Shown: positions 50,178 to 58,468 of the stretch, piece by piece
Layout of the letters: each line of letters starts with the position of its first letter
How positions within the stretch are numbered: the stretch's first letter is position 1
Assembly (NCBI RefSeq): GCF_003725545.1
Contig: NZ_RJLN01000014.1
Location: forward strand, 1 to 64,000
Source of the DNA: Micromonospora solifontis
Lineage (GTDB): Bacteria; Actinomycetota; Actinomycetes; Mycobacteriales; Micromonosporaceae
DNA length: 64,000 nt
Direction of reading: 5' to 3'
Program-made: the position numbers and the translations under genes
The notes under the pieces: generated by a model
What the model saw: only the letters and a program-made list of their open reading frames with translations
Databases searched by the model: none
What the model was told of the DNA's origin: nothing

Positions 50178-51365
50178 TCAGCGCAGCTTCGCGAAGAACT
50201 GCCGGATGTCCGCCACCAGCAGATCCGGGGCGTCGTGCGCGGCGAAGTGGCTGCCCCGGTCGTACGTGTTCCAGGAGACGATGTTCTTGTGGTCCCGCTC
50301 GGCGAGAGTGCGGATCGACGCGAAGTCCCAGGCGAAGTTGGCCAGCCCCAGCGGCACTGTGGTCGGCTCCAGCGGTTCCGCTCCCCGGCCGTTCACCTTC
50401 TGGGTCGGCGGCACCGCCTCCGCGTCCTCGTAGTAGTAGCGGGCCGACGAGGCGGCGGTGTTGGTCAGCCAGTAGATCATCACGTTGGTGAGCACGTAGT
50501 CCGGGTCGAGGAACTCCCCCATCAGCTGCGCGCTCCATCCGAGCAGGCCGGCCGGCGAGTCGGCCAGCGCGTGCGCGACGTTCTGCGGCTCGGTCGAGTG
50601 CAGCTTGTCGTAGCCGCCCTTGCGCTGGACGAACCAGTCGGCGAACGCCACCTTGCCGCGCTCCTCCTCGGTCAGCGCGGCCAGCTCGGCCGGGTCGCCC
50701 GAGGGCAGCGAGAACACCTGGGTGACGTGCACTCCGAGCACATGCGCGGGATCGGCCCGACCCACCTCCGGGGCGACGAAGGAGCCCAGGTCGTTGCCGG
50801 CGGAGCCGTAGCGGTCGTAGCCGAGGCGGCGCATCAGCTCGGCCCAGGCACGGGCCACCCGGAACCGGTTCCAGCCGCGCTCCCGGGTGGGACCGGAGAA
50901 GCCGAAACCGGGGACCGACGGGACGACCAGGTGGAAGGCGTCGGCCGGGTCGCCGCCGTGGGCCCGGGGATCGGTGAGCGGGCCGATCACGTCCAGCCAC
51001 TCGACCACGGTGGTGGGCCAGCCGTGGGTGAGGATCAGCGGGGTGGCGTCCGGCTCCGGCGAGCGGACGTGCAGGAAGTGCACGCTCTGCCCGTCGATCT
51101 CGGTGGTGAACTGCGGGTACGCGTTGAGCTTCGCCTCCCAGGCCCGCCAGTCGTACGTCGTCCGCCAGCGCTCGACCAGCCGCCGCACGTAACCGACCGG
51201 GACGCCGTACTCCCAGCCGGGCGGGACCGGGCCGGCGGGGGTCGCGCCGGGGTCGGCGGGCAGTTCCTCGGCCCAGCGGGTCCGGGCCAGCCGGTCGGCG
51301 AGGTCGTCCAGCTCGGCCTGCGGGACATCGATACGGAACGGAACGATCGCGGTGTTGTCTGCCAT
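50178..51365 (-). CDS. Epoxide hydrolase (EHN family)
   Basis: Protein of 395 residues. An N-terminal epoxide-hydrolase domain ([20 protein letters not shown], about 8-115) is fused to an alpha/beta hydrolase. HGWP of the oxyanion hole is in [17 protein letters not shown], and the nucleophilic Asp is in [15 protein letters not shown]. The ring-opening Tyr and C-terminal His ([13 protein letters not shown]) are plausible. It hydrolyses epoxides to diols; the natural substrate is unknown. It is divergent from a WYL regulator with a palindrome between them. Confidence 0.88.
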   Translation of the reverse strand: MADNTAIVPFRIDVPQAELDDLADRLARTRWAEELPADPGATPAGPVPPGWEYGVPVGYVRRLVERWRTTYDWRAWEAKLNAYPQFTTEIDGQSVHFLHVRSPEPDATPLILTHGWPTTVVEWLDVIGPLTDPRAHGGDPADAFHLVVPSVPGFGFSGPTRERGWNRFRVARAWAELMRRLGYDRYGSAGNDLGSFVAPEVGRADPAHVLGVHVTQVFSLPSGDPAELAALTEEERGKVAFADWFVQRKGGYDKLHSTEPQNVAHALADSPAGLLGWSAQLMGEFLDPDYVLTNVMIYWLTNTAASSARYYYEDAEAVPPTQKVNGRGAEPLEPTTVPLGLANFAWDFASIRTLAERDHKNIVSWNTYDRGSHFAAHDAPDLLVADIRQFFAKLR

Positions 51366-51386
51366 GCCACCGACACTAGGGATCGA

Positions 51387-51407
51387 TTAGGAACACTTCG
51401 TTCCTAA
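51387..51407. promoter_or_regulatory. Palindromic operator between epoxide hydrolase and WYL regulator
   Basis: TTAGGAAC-N5-GTTCCTAA is a perfect palindrome with 8-bp arms, centred in the 63-bp divergent gap. It is 22 bp from each start codon, the natural place for the WYL regulator to control both genes. Confidence 0.7.
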
Positions 51408-51428
51408 TGATCGGGCATTCTTGGCGGC

Positions 51429-52409
51429 ATGTTGGAAACCTCGGCCCGGCTGCTGCGCCTGCTGTCGCTGTTGCAGACCCCCCGCGAATGGACCGGCACC
51501 GAGTTGGCCGAGCGGCTCTCGGTGAGCACCCGGACGGTACGCAACGACGTGGAACGGCTGCGCACCCTCGGTTATCCGGTGCACGGCACCCGGGGCGCGG
51601 TCGGCGGCTACCGGCTCGGCGCGGGCGCCGCCCTGCCGCCGCTGCTCCTCGACGACGAGGAGGCGGTCGCCGTGGCGGTCGGGCTGCGCACCGCCGCCGC
51701 CGGCGGCGTCGCCGGCATCGAGGAGACCTCGCTGCGGGCGCTCGCCAAGCTGGAACAGGTGCTCCCGCACCGGCTGCGCCGCCGGGTCGGCGCGCTGCAC
51801 ACGCACACCGTCGGGGTGCCGCACGACCGGCCCGGCCCGACCGTGGACGCGGAAACCCTCAGCGTGCTCAGCGCCGCCTGCCGCGACCGGGAACGGGTGC
51901 GCTTCGACTACGTCCGGCACGACGGCACCGCGGACCGGCGGGAGGTCGAGCCGTACCGGCTGGTCATCTGGGGCCGCCGCTGGTACCTCGTGGCCTTCGA
52001 CCCGGCCCGGGACGACTGGCGGACCTTCCGGGTGGACCGGATCAGCCCGCGTACCCCGGCCGGCCCCCGCTTCGCGCCCCGGGAACTGCCCGAGGACGTG
52101 GTGGACCGGGTCCGGCACGGCGTCTCCTCGGCCGCCTGGCGGCACCGGGCCCGGATCCGGGTGCACGCCCCCGCCGAGGCGGTGGCCGAGCGCATCAACC
52201 CCGCGGTCGGCACCGTCGAGCCGGTTGACGCGGAGACCTGCCTGCTGCACACCGGCGCCGACCGGCTGGAGACCATCGCGGTCTGGGCGGGCCTGCTCGA
52301 CCTCGACTTCACCGTCGAGGACCCGCCCGAACTGGCCGACCTGCTGCGTACCCTCGCGGCCCGCTACCTCCGCGCCACCGACGGACCCCCGCCGCTGGCA
52401 GCGTCATGA
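51429..52409 (+). CDS. YafY-type transcriptional regulator (HTH + WYL)
   Basis: Regulator of 326 residues. The winged helix is TGTELAERLSVSTRTVRNDV with the wing GAVGGYRLGAG. The WYL domain (about 135-215) reads YRLVIWGRRWYLVAFDPARD and TFRVDRISPRTP, followed by a WCX region. It is presumably a repressor or activator of the divergent epoxide hydrolase through the TTAGGAAC palindrome. CATTCT seven bases before the ATG could be the -10 of a leaderless mRNA. Confidence 0.87.
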   Translation: MLETSARLLRLLSLLQTPREWTGTELAERLSVSTRTVRNDVERLRTLGYPVHGTRGAVGGYRLGAGAALPPLLLDDEEAVAVAVGLRTAAAGGVAGIEETSLRALAKLEQVLPHRLRRRVGALHTHTVGVPHDRPGPTVDAETLSVLSAACRDRERVRFDYVRHDGTADRREVEPYRLVIWGRRWYLVAFDPARDDWRTFRVDRISPRTPAGPRFAPRELPEDVVDRVRHGVSSAAWRHRARIRVHAPAEAVAERINPAVGTVEPVDAETCLLHTGADRLETIAVWAGLLDLDFTVEDPPELADLLRTLAARYLRATDGPPPLAAS

Positions 52410-52492
52410 TCAACTCGACGGCGGCGGGTCGGGGCAGCCAGGCCGCCGGACACCGCGGGTTGCCGCGCATCGCGCGGACCTCGTGGGCGGGA

Positions 52493-53320
52493 TCAGCGCA
52501 GGTGAAAGCGGGCCTCCCCGTCGTCGGACAGGTCGAGGCGGGGGGTGACCGGAGTGGCGGCGTCCCGGGTGGCGGCCGCCGCCGCCACCCCGGCCAGGTC
52601 GCCGGCGGCGGCGACCTGGGCCAGCGTGACCATGGTGGGCGGAAGCATGTTCAACTCGCCGGACTCCGCCCGGGCCAGGGCGTCCGCCGGGCGGATCCAC
52701 AGGGTGTGGTCGGCCTCCCCGGAGACGTCCCGGGTCCGCTGCCCCTCGGGCAGCAGGGACACGAAGAAGTACGTGTCGAAGCGACGCGGCTCGAACTCGG
52801 GGGTGATCCACCGGCTCCACGGCAGCAGCAGGTCGGAGCGGAGGGTGAGCCGGCGGCCCGCCAGCAGATCCGCGAAACCGGTACGGCGGGCCTCCAGGTC
52901 CTGCCGGGCGGCCTCCCAGTCGTCGCCGCTCACGTCACCCACCACGGTCGCCGCGCCCGGGCCGGCCAGCAGCACCCCGGCCTCCTCGAAGACCTCCCGG
53001 GCGGCCGCGCAGACCACCGCCTGGGCGGCGTCCGGAGCGAGCGCGAGGCGCTCACCCCACGCGGCCGGGTCGGGTCCGGCCCAGTCCAGGTGCGCCTGCG
53101 AGTCCGAGGCGTCGACCCCGCCGCCGGGGAACGCGTACATTCCGCCGAAGGCCATCGCGGCGACCCGGCGGATCAGGTACACCTCGAAGTCGGCGCCGGA
53201 CGGGCGGAGCAGCAGCACGGTGGCCGCGACCCGGGGCGCGGCCGGGACGCCACCCTGGGCGCGGAACCGGCGGGCGTGCTCCACCAGGGCGGGGGGTGCG
53301 GCGAAGCCGTCGTTGGTCAT
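52493..53320 (-). CDS. Nudix hydrolase (NUDT19-like)
   Basis: Protein of 275 residues. The Nudix box is split by an insertion as in NUDT7/19-type coenzyme A hydrolases: FPGGGVDASDS, about 30 residues, then AAAREVFEEAGVLL (the REx2EE core is intact). It begins with VAATVLLLRPSGADFEVYLI, typical for this subgroup. It may hydrolyse CoA esters or other nucleoside diphosphate compounds. TAGGCT lies six bases before the ATG. It is divergent from the Gfo/Idh gene. Confidence 0.85.
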   Translation of the reverse strand: MTNDGFAAPPALVEHARRFRAQGGVPAAPRVAATVLLLRPSGADFEVYLIRRVAAMAFGGMYAFPGGGVDASDSQAHLDWAGPDPAAWGERLALAPDAAQAVVCAAAREVFEEAGVLLAGPGAATVVGDVSGDDWEAARQDLEARRTGFADLLAGRRLTLRSDLLLPWSRWITPEFEPRRFDTYFFVSLLPEGQRTRDVSGEADHTLWIRPADALARAESGELNMLPPTMVTLAQVAAAGDLAGVAAAAATRDAATPVTPRLDLSDDGEARFHLR

Positions 53321-53391
53321 CCCGCGAGCCTAGTTCCCGCTGGGTGGATCATCCTCCCGGCCGCCGGGCGGTAGGGGATACCGTGCCGGAC

Positions 53392-54360
53392 ATGACGCGT
53401 TGGGGGATCCTGGCCACCGGACACATCGCCGGCCGTTTCGCCGAGGACCTGCGGCTGGTGCCGGGGGCCGAGCTGGTCGCGGTCGGCTCGCGGACCCGGG
53501 AGAGCGCCGAGCTCTTCGCCGCCCGGCACGGCGTGCCCCGCGCGTACGCCTCCTGGGCGGAGCTGGCCGCGGACCCGGACGTCGACGTCATCTACGTGGC
53601 CACCCCGCACGCCGCGCACCACGAGGCGACGATGACCTGCCTGGCCGGTGACAAGGCCGTGCTGGTCGAGAAGCCCTGCACCCTCGACCTGGCCACCACC
53701 ACGGAGCTGGTCGAGACCGCCCGCCGCCGTGGCCTCTTCCTCATGGAGGCCATGTGGATGCGATGCAACCCGATCATCCTCCGGGTGGTCGAGCTGATCG
53801 CGGCGGGCGCGATCGGCGAGGTGACCCACGTACGGGCGGACTTCGGGGCGGCCGGGCCGTTCCCGCCGGAGCACCGGATGCGGGCCCGGACGCTGGGCGG
53901 CGGCGCGCTGCTCGACCTGGGCGTCTATCCGATCAGCCTGGCCCACCTGCTGCTCGGTGTGCCGCAGCAGGTGCGGGCCTGGGCGCGGCTGAGCCCGGAG
54001 GGCGTGGACGAGAACACCGGCCTGGTGTTCGGCTGGGACTCCGGCGCGGTGGCGACGCTGAGCTGCGGGATGGTCGGCGCCACCGCGATCACCGCGGCGA
54101 TCACCGGCACCACCGGCCGGATCGACCTGCCCGAGCCGTTCTACCGGCCCGGCGCGGCGGTGCTGCACCGGGCCGGGGCCGAGCCGGAAACCATCCCGGC
54201 GGACCTGACCGGCGGCGGCTACCAGCACGAGGCGATCGAGGTGCAGCGCTGCCTGGCCGCCGGGCTGACCGAGAGCCCACTGGTGCCGCACTCCGCCACG
54301 CTCGAGGTGATGGCCCTCCTCGACGACATCAAGGCCGAGATCGGCGTCTCCTACGACTGA
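53392..54360 (+). CDS. Gfo/Idh/MocA family oxidoreductase
   Basis: NAD(P)-dependent dehydrogenase of 322 residues. The N-terminal Rossmann fold starts WGILATGHIAGRFAEDL. The EKP motif with the catalytic Lys is in VLVEKPCTLD, followed by LMEAMWMRCNP and GGGALLDLGVYPI, with a C-terminal beta-sheet domain. It resembles trans-1,2-dihydrobenzene-1,2-diol dehydrogenase-like sugar dehydrogenases. TACCGT seven bases before ATG 53392 supports the start; the open frame begins further upstream inside the divergent gap. Confidence 0.87.
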   Translation: MTRWGILATGHIAGRFAEDLRLVPGAELVAVGSRTRESAELFAARHGVPRAYASWAELAADPDVDVIYVATPHAAHHEATMTCLAGDKAVLVEKPCTLDLATTTELVETARRRGLFLMEAMWMRCNPIILRVVELIAAGAIGEVTHVRADFGAAGPFPPEHRMRARTLGGGALLDLGVYPISLAHLLLGVPQQVRAWARLSPEGVDENTGLVFGWDSGAVATLSCGMVGATAITAAITGTTGRIDLPEPFYRPGAAVLHRAGAEPETIPADLTGGGYQHEAIEVQRCLAAGLTESPLVPHSATLEVMALLDDIKAEIGVSYD

Positions 54361-54380
54361 GGGCCCCCGGCCGGGGGCCC
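54361..54380. terminator. Perfect 20-bp GC palindrome, bidirectional terminator
   Basis: GGGCCCCCGG and its complement CCGGGGGCCC directly follow the stop of the Gfo/Idh gene, 16 bp before the stop of convergent pit. Confidence 0.75.
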
Positions 54381-54396
54381 TCAGCGCGTCGGCTGC

Positions 54397-55401
54397 TCAG
54401 AAGAGCGGGCGGACCAGCAGGTACGCGAGGCAGGCGATGGCCGCCGCCGCCGGGAAGGTGATGATCCAGGCGATCACGATGTTGCCGGCCACGTTCCAGC
54501 GCACCGCGGAGAGCCGCTTGGTGGCGCCGACACCCATGATCGCCGAGGTGATCGTGTGGGTGGTGGAGATCGGGGCCTTCAGCACCAGGGCGTTGAAGTA
54601 GAGCACCGCGCTGGCCACCGTCTCGGCCGCGAAGCCCTCCGGCGGACCCAGGTCGATGATCTTGCGGCCGAGGGTCCGGATGATCCGCCAGCCGCCGGAG
54701 TACGTGCCGAGCGCCAGCATGGCCGCCGAGGTCCAGAACACCCACTGCGGGATGTGCGTCTTGTCGTTCTGGTAGCCGCCGGTGTAGAGCGCCAGCACGA
54801 TGATGCCCATGGTCTTGGCCGCATCCTGCATACCGTGGCCGACCGACATGGCGGCGGCCGACACGGTCTGTGCCCAGCGGAAGCCCCGGTTGAGCTTGCC
54901 CGGCTGCCCCTTCCGGAAGAGCCAGAGGATCGCCAGCATCACCAGGAAGCCCAGGATCAGGCCGACCACCGGCGAGAGCACCATCGGGACGATGACCTTC
55001 TCCCAGATGTTGCCCCACTGCACGACACCGCCGGTGGCGAGCAGGGTCGCACCGACCAGACCGCCGAAGAGGGCGTGCGAGGAGGACGACGGCAGGCCGA
55101 AGTACCAGGTGATCAGGTTCCAGGCGATGGCGCCGAGCACCCCGGCGAAGACCACGCCGAGGCTGGGCATCCCCTTCGGGAGCGTGACCAGGCCGTCGCC
55201 GACCGTCTTGGCGACGCCGGCGCCGAAGTGGGCGCCGACGAAGTTGCCGACGGCGGCGAGGGCCAGGGCGACCCGGGGGGTCAGCGCCCGGGTGGAGACG
55301 CTGGTGGCGATCGCGTTGGCCGCGTCATGGAAACCGTTCGTGTAGTCGAACGCCATCGCGGCCACGATCACCGCCAGTACGGCGATGAGTTCGGGACTCA
55401 C
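54397..55401 (-). CDS. pit: Low-affinity inorganic phosphate transporter Pit
   Basis: PiT-family symporter of 334 residues with about nine to ten helices. The family signature appears at the N-terminus as DYTNGFHDAANAIATSVSTR and its second copy as ISTTHTITSAIMGVGATKR, with FGLPSSSSHALFGGLVGA after the third helix. It carries metal-phosphate with protons when phosphate is ample. It lies 4 bp downstream of the DUF47 gene in one operon, with a PHO-box-like array upstream. Confidence 0.92.
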   Translation of the reverse strand: MSPELIAVLAVIVAAMAFDYTNGFHDAANAIATSVSTRALTPRVALALAAVGNFVGAHFGAGVAKTVGDGLVTLPKGMPSLGVVFAGVLGAIAWNLITWYFGLPSSSSHALFGGLVGATLLATGGVVQWGNIWEKVIVPMVLSPVVGLILGFLVMLAILWLFRKGQPGKLNRGFRWAQTVSAAAMSVGHGMQDAAKTMGIIVLALYTGGYQNDKTHIPQWVFWTSAAMLALGTYSGGWRIIRTLGRKIIDLGPPEGFAAETVASAVLYFNALVLKAPISTTHTITSAIMGVGATKRLSAVRWNVAGNIVIAWIITFPAAAAIACLAYLLVRPLF

Positions 55402-55405
55402 GGGA

Positions 55406-56032
55406 TCAGGACTCCTTGACCGTGATGGTCTCGACGGTGTTCGCCACGTGCTCGAAGGCGTCGCAGGCGGCCTCCAGTTCGTCGGCGACCTCCTTCATCT
55501 TCAGCACGGTGAGCGCGTCGTACTCGCCGGAGAAGAGCCGGACCAGCAGCATCCGGTACGCCTGGTCGCCGTCGTTCTCGAGGCGGTTGCACTCGATCCA
55601 GTAGGGCTCGAGGTTCTTCATCGAACGCAGCTGGGGCATGGCCTCGGCGGTGAGCTTGGCCTGCTGGTCGAGCACGTTCACCAGCTCGTGCATCTCCCGC
55701 GGCAGGGACGGCAGCTTGGTGAGGCCGTACAGGTAGAGCAGGTTGCCGACCGCCTCCAGGTGGTCCATCACGTCGTCGAGCAACGAGCCCAGACGGTAGA
55801 TGTCCTCCCGGTCGAAGGGGGTGATGAAGGTAGAGTTGATCTTCTTGTACAGCTCGTGGGTGATCTGGTCGCTGTCGTGCTCGACCTCGGTGAGCCGTTC
55901 GCTGACCGACTGGACCTCTACCCCCGGCAGAGCCAGCTCGTTGAGCAGCTCGGTCCCCTTCACCAGGTTCTGCGCGGCCCTGGTGAAGAGCTCGTAGAAG
56001 GCGCCCTCGGTGGGACGGAAGGAAAACTTCAC
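55406..56032 (-). CDS. DUF47 Pit accessory protein
   Basis: PhoU-like helical protein of 208 residues (DUF47, Pit accessory protein). Segments MKFSFRPTEGAFYELFTRAA, LEAVGNLLYLYGLTKLPSLP and KEVADELEAACDAFEHVANT are typical. It is coupled to pit (4-bp gap) and probably regulates its activity, as PhoU does for Pst. ATG 56032 is the first in frame. Confidence 0.9.
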   Translation of the reverse strand: MKFSFRPTEGAFYELFTRAAQNLVKGTELLNELALPGVEVQSVSERLTEVEHDSDQITHELYKKINSTFITPFDREDIYRLGSLLDDVMDHLEAVGNLLYLYGLTKLPSLPREMHELVNVLDQQAKLTAEAMPQLRSMKNLEPYWIECNRLENDGDQAYRMLLVRLFSGEYDALTVLKMKEVADELEAACDAFEHVANTVETITVKES

Positions 56033-56150
56033 AGCACGGACCTCGTCGTGTCGGTGGAAGGGTGGCCGTCGCCCCGAAAGGCGCGTGCTCTGGGCATGCT
56101 AGGTACCCCGCGGAACCGGGCAATCGCCGGCCCACCCCTGGTCAGGCCCG

Positions 56151-56183
56151 ATTCACCGTCCGTTCACCCGCCGTTCACCTTCG
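56151..56183 (+). promoter_or_regulatory. PHO box array overlapping the 3' end of ppk2, upstream of DUF47-pit
   Basis: Three adjoining 11-bp repeats ATTCACCGTCC (56151), GTTCACCCGCC (56162) and GTTCACCTTCG (56173) match the PhoP/RegX3 consensus. The last two overlap the final codons of ppk2. The array is about 120 bp upstream of the DUF47 start but in the opposite orientation to that gene, unlike the pstS array. Confidence 0.7.
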
Positions 56184-57141
56184 CCCTCCCGCTCTCGCCC
56201 CGCAACCGGCGGCGCTCACGCTCGACGTCGAAATCGGCAGGCGGATACCCCAGATCAAGTGCGTCGAACGTCTCCCGGAGCAGGTGGGCGACCGCCCAGT
56301 CCCGGTACCACTTGCGGTCCGCCGGCACCACGAACCAGGGCGCGTCGTCCGTGCCGCACCGGGCCAGGGCATCGGCGTACGCGGCCTGGTAATCGTCCCA
56401 GCGGGCCCGGGTGTCCAGATCGCTGGGGTTGTACTTCCAGTACTTCGTCGGGTCGGTGAGCCGCTCCATCAGCCGCTCGCCCTGCTCGGCGTACGAGATG
56501 TGCAGCATCACCTTCACCAGGGTGACCGAGTTCCCGGTCAGTTCCCGCTCGAATTCGTTGATCAGGTCGTACCGGGCCCGCCAGGTCGGCTCGTCGACCA
56601 GCGACTCGACCCGGGCGACCAGCACGTCCTCGTAGTGCGAGCGGTTGAAGATCCCCACGTACCCGGGCGGCGGCAGCGCCCGCCGGATCCGCCAGAGGAA
56701 GTCGTGCCGCAGCTCCTCCGCCGTGGGCGGGCCGAACGAGCGGATGTGCAGCCCGAGCGGGTTCATGGCGCCCGCCACCCGCTTGATCGTGCCGTCCTTG
56801 CCCCCGCAGTCCATCGCCTGGAGCACCAGCAGCACCCGGCGTGGGCGTCCACCGTCCAGGTGTGCGCCGGCCTGGCTGGGGGCGCCGGCGGGAGCCGCCG
56901 GCCCGGCGGCGCCCTTCGCGGCCGCGTACAGCATCTCCTGCCGCCGGCCGAGTTCCGCGCCGAGCAGCTCGACCTGCGCCCGCGCCCACTGCTTGCGTCC
57001 CTTCCCGCTCCCGGCCGCCGCCGGCAGCCCCGGGGTCGACCGGGGATCGATCGCCGCCAGGTCCACCGCGCCCGGAGCCGCGCGCAGCAGCTCCCGCACC
57101 GACCCGCCCGCGGGAAGCACGACCTCGTCCACACCGCTCAT
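56164..57141 (-). CDS. ppk2: Polyphosphate kinase 2
   Basis: PPK2-family protein of 325 residues, which uses polyphosphate to phosphorylate nucleotides or the reverse. Walker A-like VLQAMDCGGKDGTIKRV, FNRSHYEDVLVARV and ADRKWYRDWAVAHLL are the family blocks. The N-terminal 95 residues are low-complexity (Ala/Gly/Pro) with a helical region (WARAQVELLGAELGRRQEML). The nucleotide preference (AMP, ADP or GDP) cannot be told. Start ATG 57141 (MSGVDEVVLP); the open frame continues upstream through repeats and should not be used. It lies upstream of the DUF47-pit operon on the same strand. Confidence 0.9.
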   Translation of the reverse strand: MSGVDEVVLPAGGSVRELLRAAPGAVDLAAIDPRSTPGLPAAAGSGKGRKQWARAQVELLGAELGRRQEMLYAAAKGAAGPAAPAGAPSQAGAHLDGGRPRRVLLVLQAMDCGGKDGTIKRVAGAMNPLGLHIRSFGPPTAEELRHDFLWRIRRALPPPGYVGIFNRSHYEDVLVARVESLVDEPTWRARYDLINEFERELTGNSVTLVKVMLHISYAEQGERLMERLTDPTKYWKYNPSDLDTRARWDDYQAAYADALARCGTDDAPWFVVPADRKWYRDWAVAHLLRETFDALDLGYPPADFDVERERRRLRGESGRAKVNGG

Positions 57142-57228
57142 CCCTCGATCCTCACCCACCCCGCCCACCCCCGCCTCCCGAGCACCCCCCCCCGCCGCAT
57201 CGGCCGGGGCCGCCACGCCGCCCGCCGC

Positions 57229-57287
57229 GAGGCCACTCTTTCGGGGAAAGAGTGGCCTCGGCCGCGCGTGAGGCCCCTCTTTCCGTG
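57229..57287. repeat. AAAGAGTGGCCTC hairpin and extra arm copy
   Basis: GAGGCCACTCTTTC (57229-57242) and AAAGAGTGGCCTC (57247-57259) form a 13-bp stem with a GGGG-containing loop. A third, variant arm GAGGCCCCTCTTTCC follows at 57270. The same arm motif occurs in the hairpin at 38982. It lies in the gap between divergent ppk2 and the ECF gene. Confidence 0.7.
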
Positions 57288-57303
57288 TTTTTGCGCGGAT
57301 CTT

Positions 57304-57424
57304 GTGGCGGGGCGGGGCGGCGCGGGGCGGGGCGGGGCGGGGCGGGGCGGGGCGGCGCAGAGGGCGGGGCGGGGACGGGGCGGGGAGCGCGGGGGCGGGG
57401 CGGCGCAGGGGCGGCGGGGGCGCG
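57304..57424. repeat. GGGGC simple-sequence tract
   Basis: Uninterrupted GGGGC/GGCGG units cover 57306-57354 and continue irregularly to about 57424, almost purely G on the plus strand. It could form G-quadruplexes. No ORF here is credible; with the hairpin above it fills the 363-bp gap up to the ECF promoter. Confidence 0.75.
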
Positions 57425-57435
57425 GAACACGGATG

Positions 57436-57462
57436 TGTCACGTTTGGGGGCGGCGGGGCGTC
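57436..57462 (+). promoter_or_regulatory. ECF41-type promoter of the sigma factor gene
   Basis: TGTCACG (57436-57442) is followed after 16 bases by CGTC (57459-57462). This matches the published ECF41 promoter pattern TGTCACA-N16-CGTC. It lies 43 bp before the GTG of an ECF41 gene, indicating autoregulation. Confidence 0.75.
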
Positions 57463-57504
57463 CAGTGGGACGGGGAGAATGTGGGCGCGGGGAGGGAGCG
57501 GACG

Positions 57505-58461
57505 GTGGGCGATCTGGCGACGGAGTTCGAGGCGGAACGCGGGCACCTGCTGGCGGTCGCGTACCGGATGCTGGGCAGCCGGAGCGAGGCCGAGGACGCG
57601 GTGCAGGAGACCTGGCTGCGGTACGCGGGCGCGCTCGCCGACCCGGCCGCCCGCGCCCAGGTTCAGCAGCTCCGCGCCTGGCTCACCACCACCTGCTCCC
57701 GGATCTGCCTCGACGTGCTCCGGTCCGCCCGGGTCCGCCGGGAGGCGTACCCGGGTCAGTGGCTGCCGGAGCCGGTGGTGCGTGACGTGCAGACGGCCGA
57801 CGGGTTCGCCCCCGACCCGGCCGAGCGGGCGGTCCGGGCCGACCAGCTCGGCACCGCGTTGCTGGTGGTGCTGGAACGGCTGAGCCCGGAGCAGCGGGTG
57901 GCGTTCGTCCTGCACGACGTCTTCGCCGTGCCGTTCGCCACGGTCGCCGAGGTGCTCGGCACCACACCGGCAGCGGCCCGGCAGCTCGCCTCTCGGGGCC
58001 GGCGGGCGGTCGCCGCTCCGGACGCCCCCCGGCACACCGCCGACCTGGCCGAACAGCGGCGGGTCCTCGACGCGTTCGCCGCCGCGGTGGAGTCCGGTGA
58101 GCTGGACCGGCTGGTGCAGGTGCTCGCCCCGGACGTGATGCTCATCGGCGACAGCGGCGGGCACTTCCCGGCGGGCCGCCGGCCGGTGATCGGGGCCGAG
58201 ATCGTGGCCCGGTTCATCCTCGGCATCTACGGTCAGGCGGGCCGGCACGGTGGCCCGCTGCGCGCCCGGCCGGTGCTGGTCGACGGCGCCCTCGGCTGGC
58301 AACTGGAGACGACCTACCGGGACGGCCGCCCGCTGCGCATGGTCTGCGCGTACGCGGTGCACGAGGGGCGGGTCAGCGGCGTGTTCCACCAGCTCAACCC
58401 GGAGAAGCTGAGCCACCTGCCGGAGTTCGGGCCGGACGACGTGTGGCCGCCGCGGTGGTGA
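57505..58461 (+). CDS. ECF41-family RNA polymerase sigma factor with SnoaL-like C-domain (SigJ-like)
   Basis: Protein of 318 residues. Sigma2 (FEAERGHLLAVAYRMLGSRS, EAEDAVQETWLRY) is followed by the ECF41 linker motif WLPEP, sigma4 (LSPEQRVAFVLHDVFAVPFA, TVAEVLGTTPAAARQLASRG) and a fused SnoaL-like domain of about 120 residues. The domain contains HFPAGRRPVIG and ends with NPEKL, both ECF41 hallmarks. The fused domain replaces an anti-sigma factor. ECF41 genes usually sit beside a COE-type oxidoreductase/decarboxylase gene; none is adjacent here. GTG 57505 follows GGAGGGAG by six bases. Confidence 0.88.
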   Translation: MGDLATEFEAERGHLLAVAYRMLGSRSEAEDAVQETWLRYAGALADPAARAQVQQLRAWLTTTCSRICLDVLRSARVRREAYPGQWLPEPVVRDVQTADGFAPDPAERAVRADQLGTALLVVLERLSPEQRVAFVLHDVFAVPFATVAEVLGTTPAAARQLASRGRRAVAAPDAPRHTADLAEQRRVLDAFAAAVESGELDRLVQVLAPDVMLIGDSGGHFPAGRRPVIGAEIVARFILGIYGQAGRHGGPLRARPVLVDGALGWQLETTYRDGRPLRMVCAYAVHEGRVSGVFHQLNPEKLSHLPEFGPDDVWPPRW

Positions 58462-58468
58462 GGCCGGC

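Noticed and set aside
56062-57504. Long upstream extension of the ECF41 frame
   Set aside because: It runs antisense through ppk2 and the GGGGC tract; the ribosome site and conserved sigma2 start point to GTG 57505.
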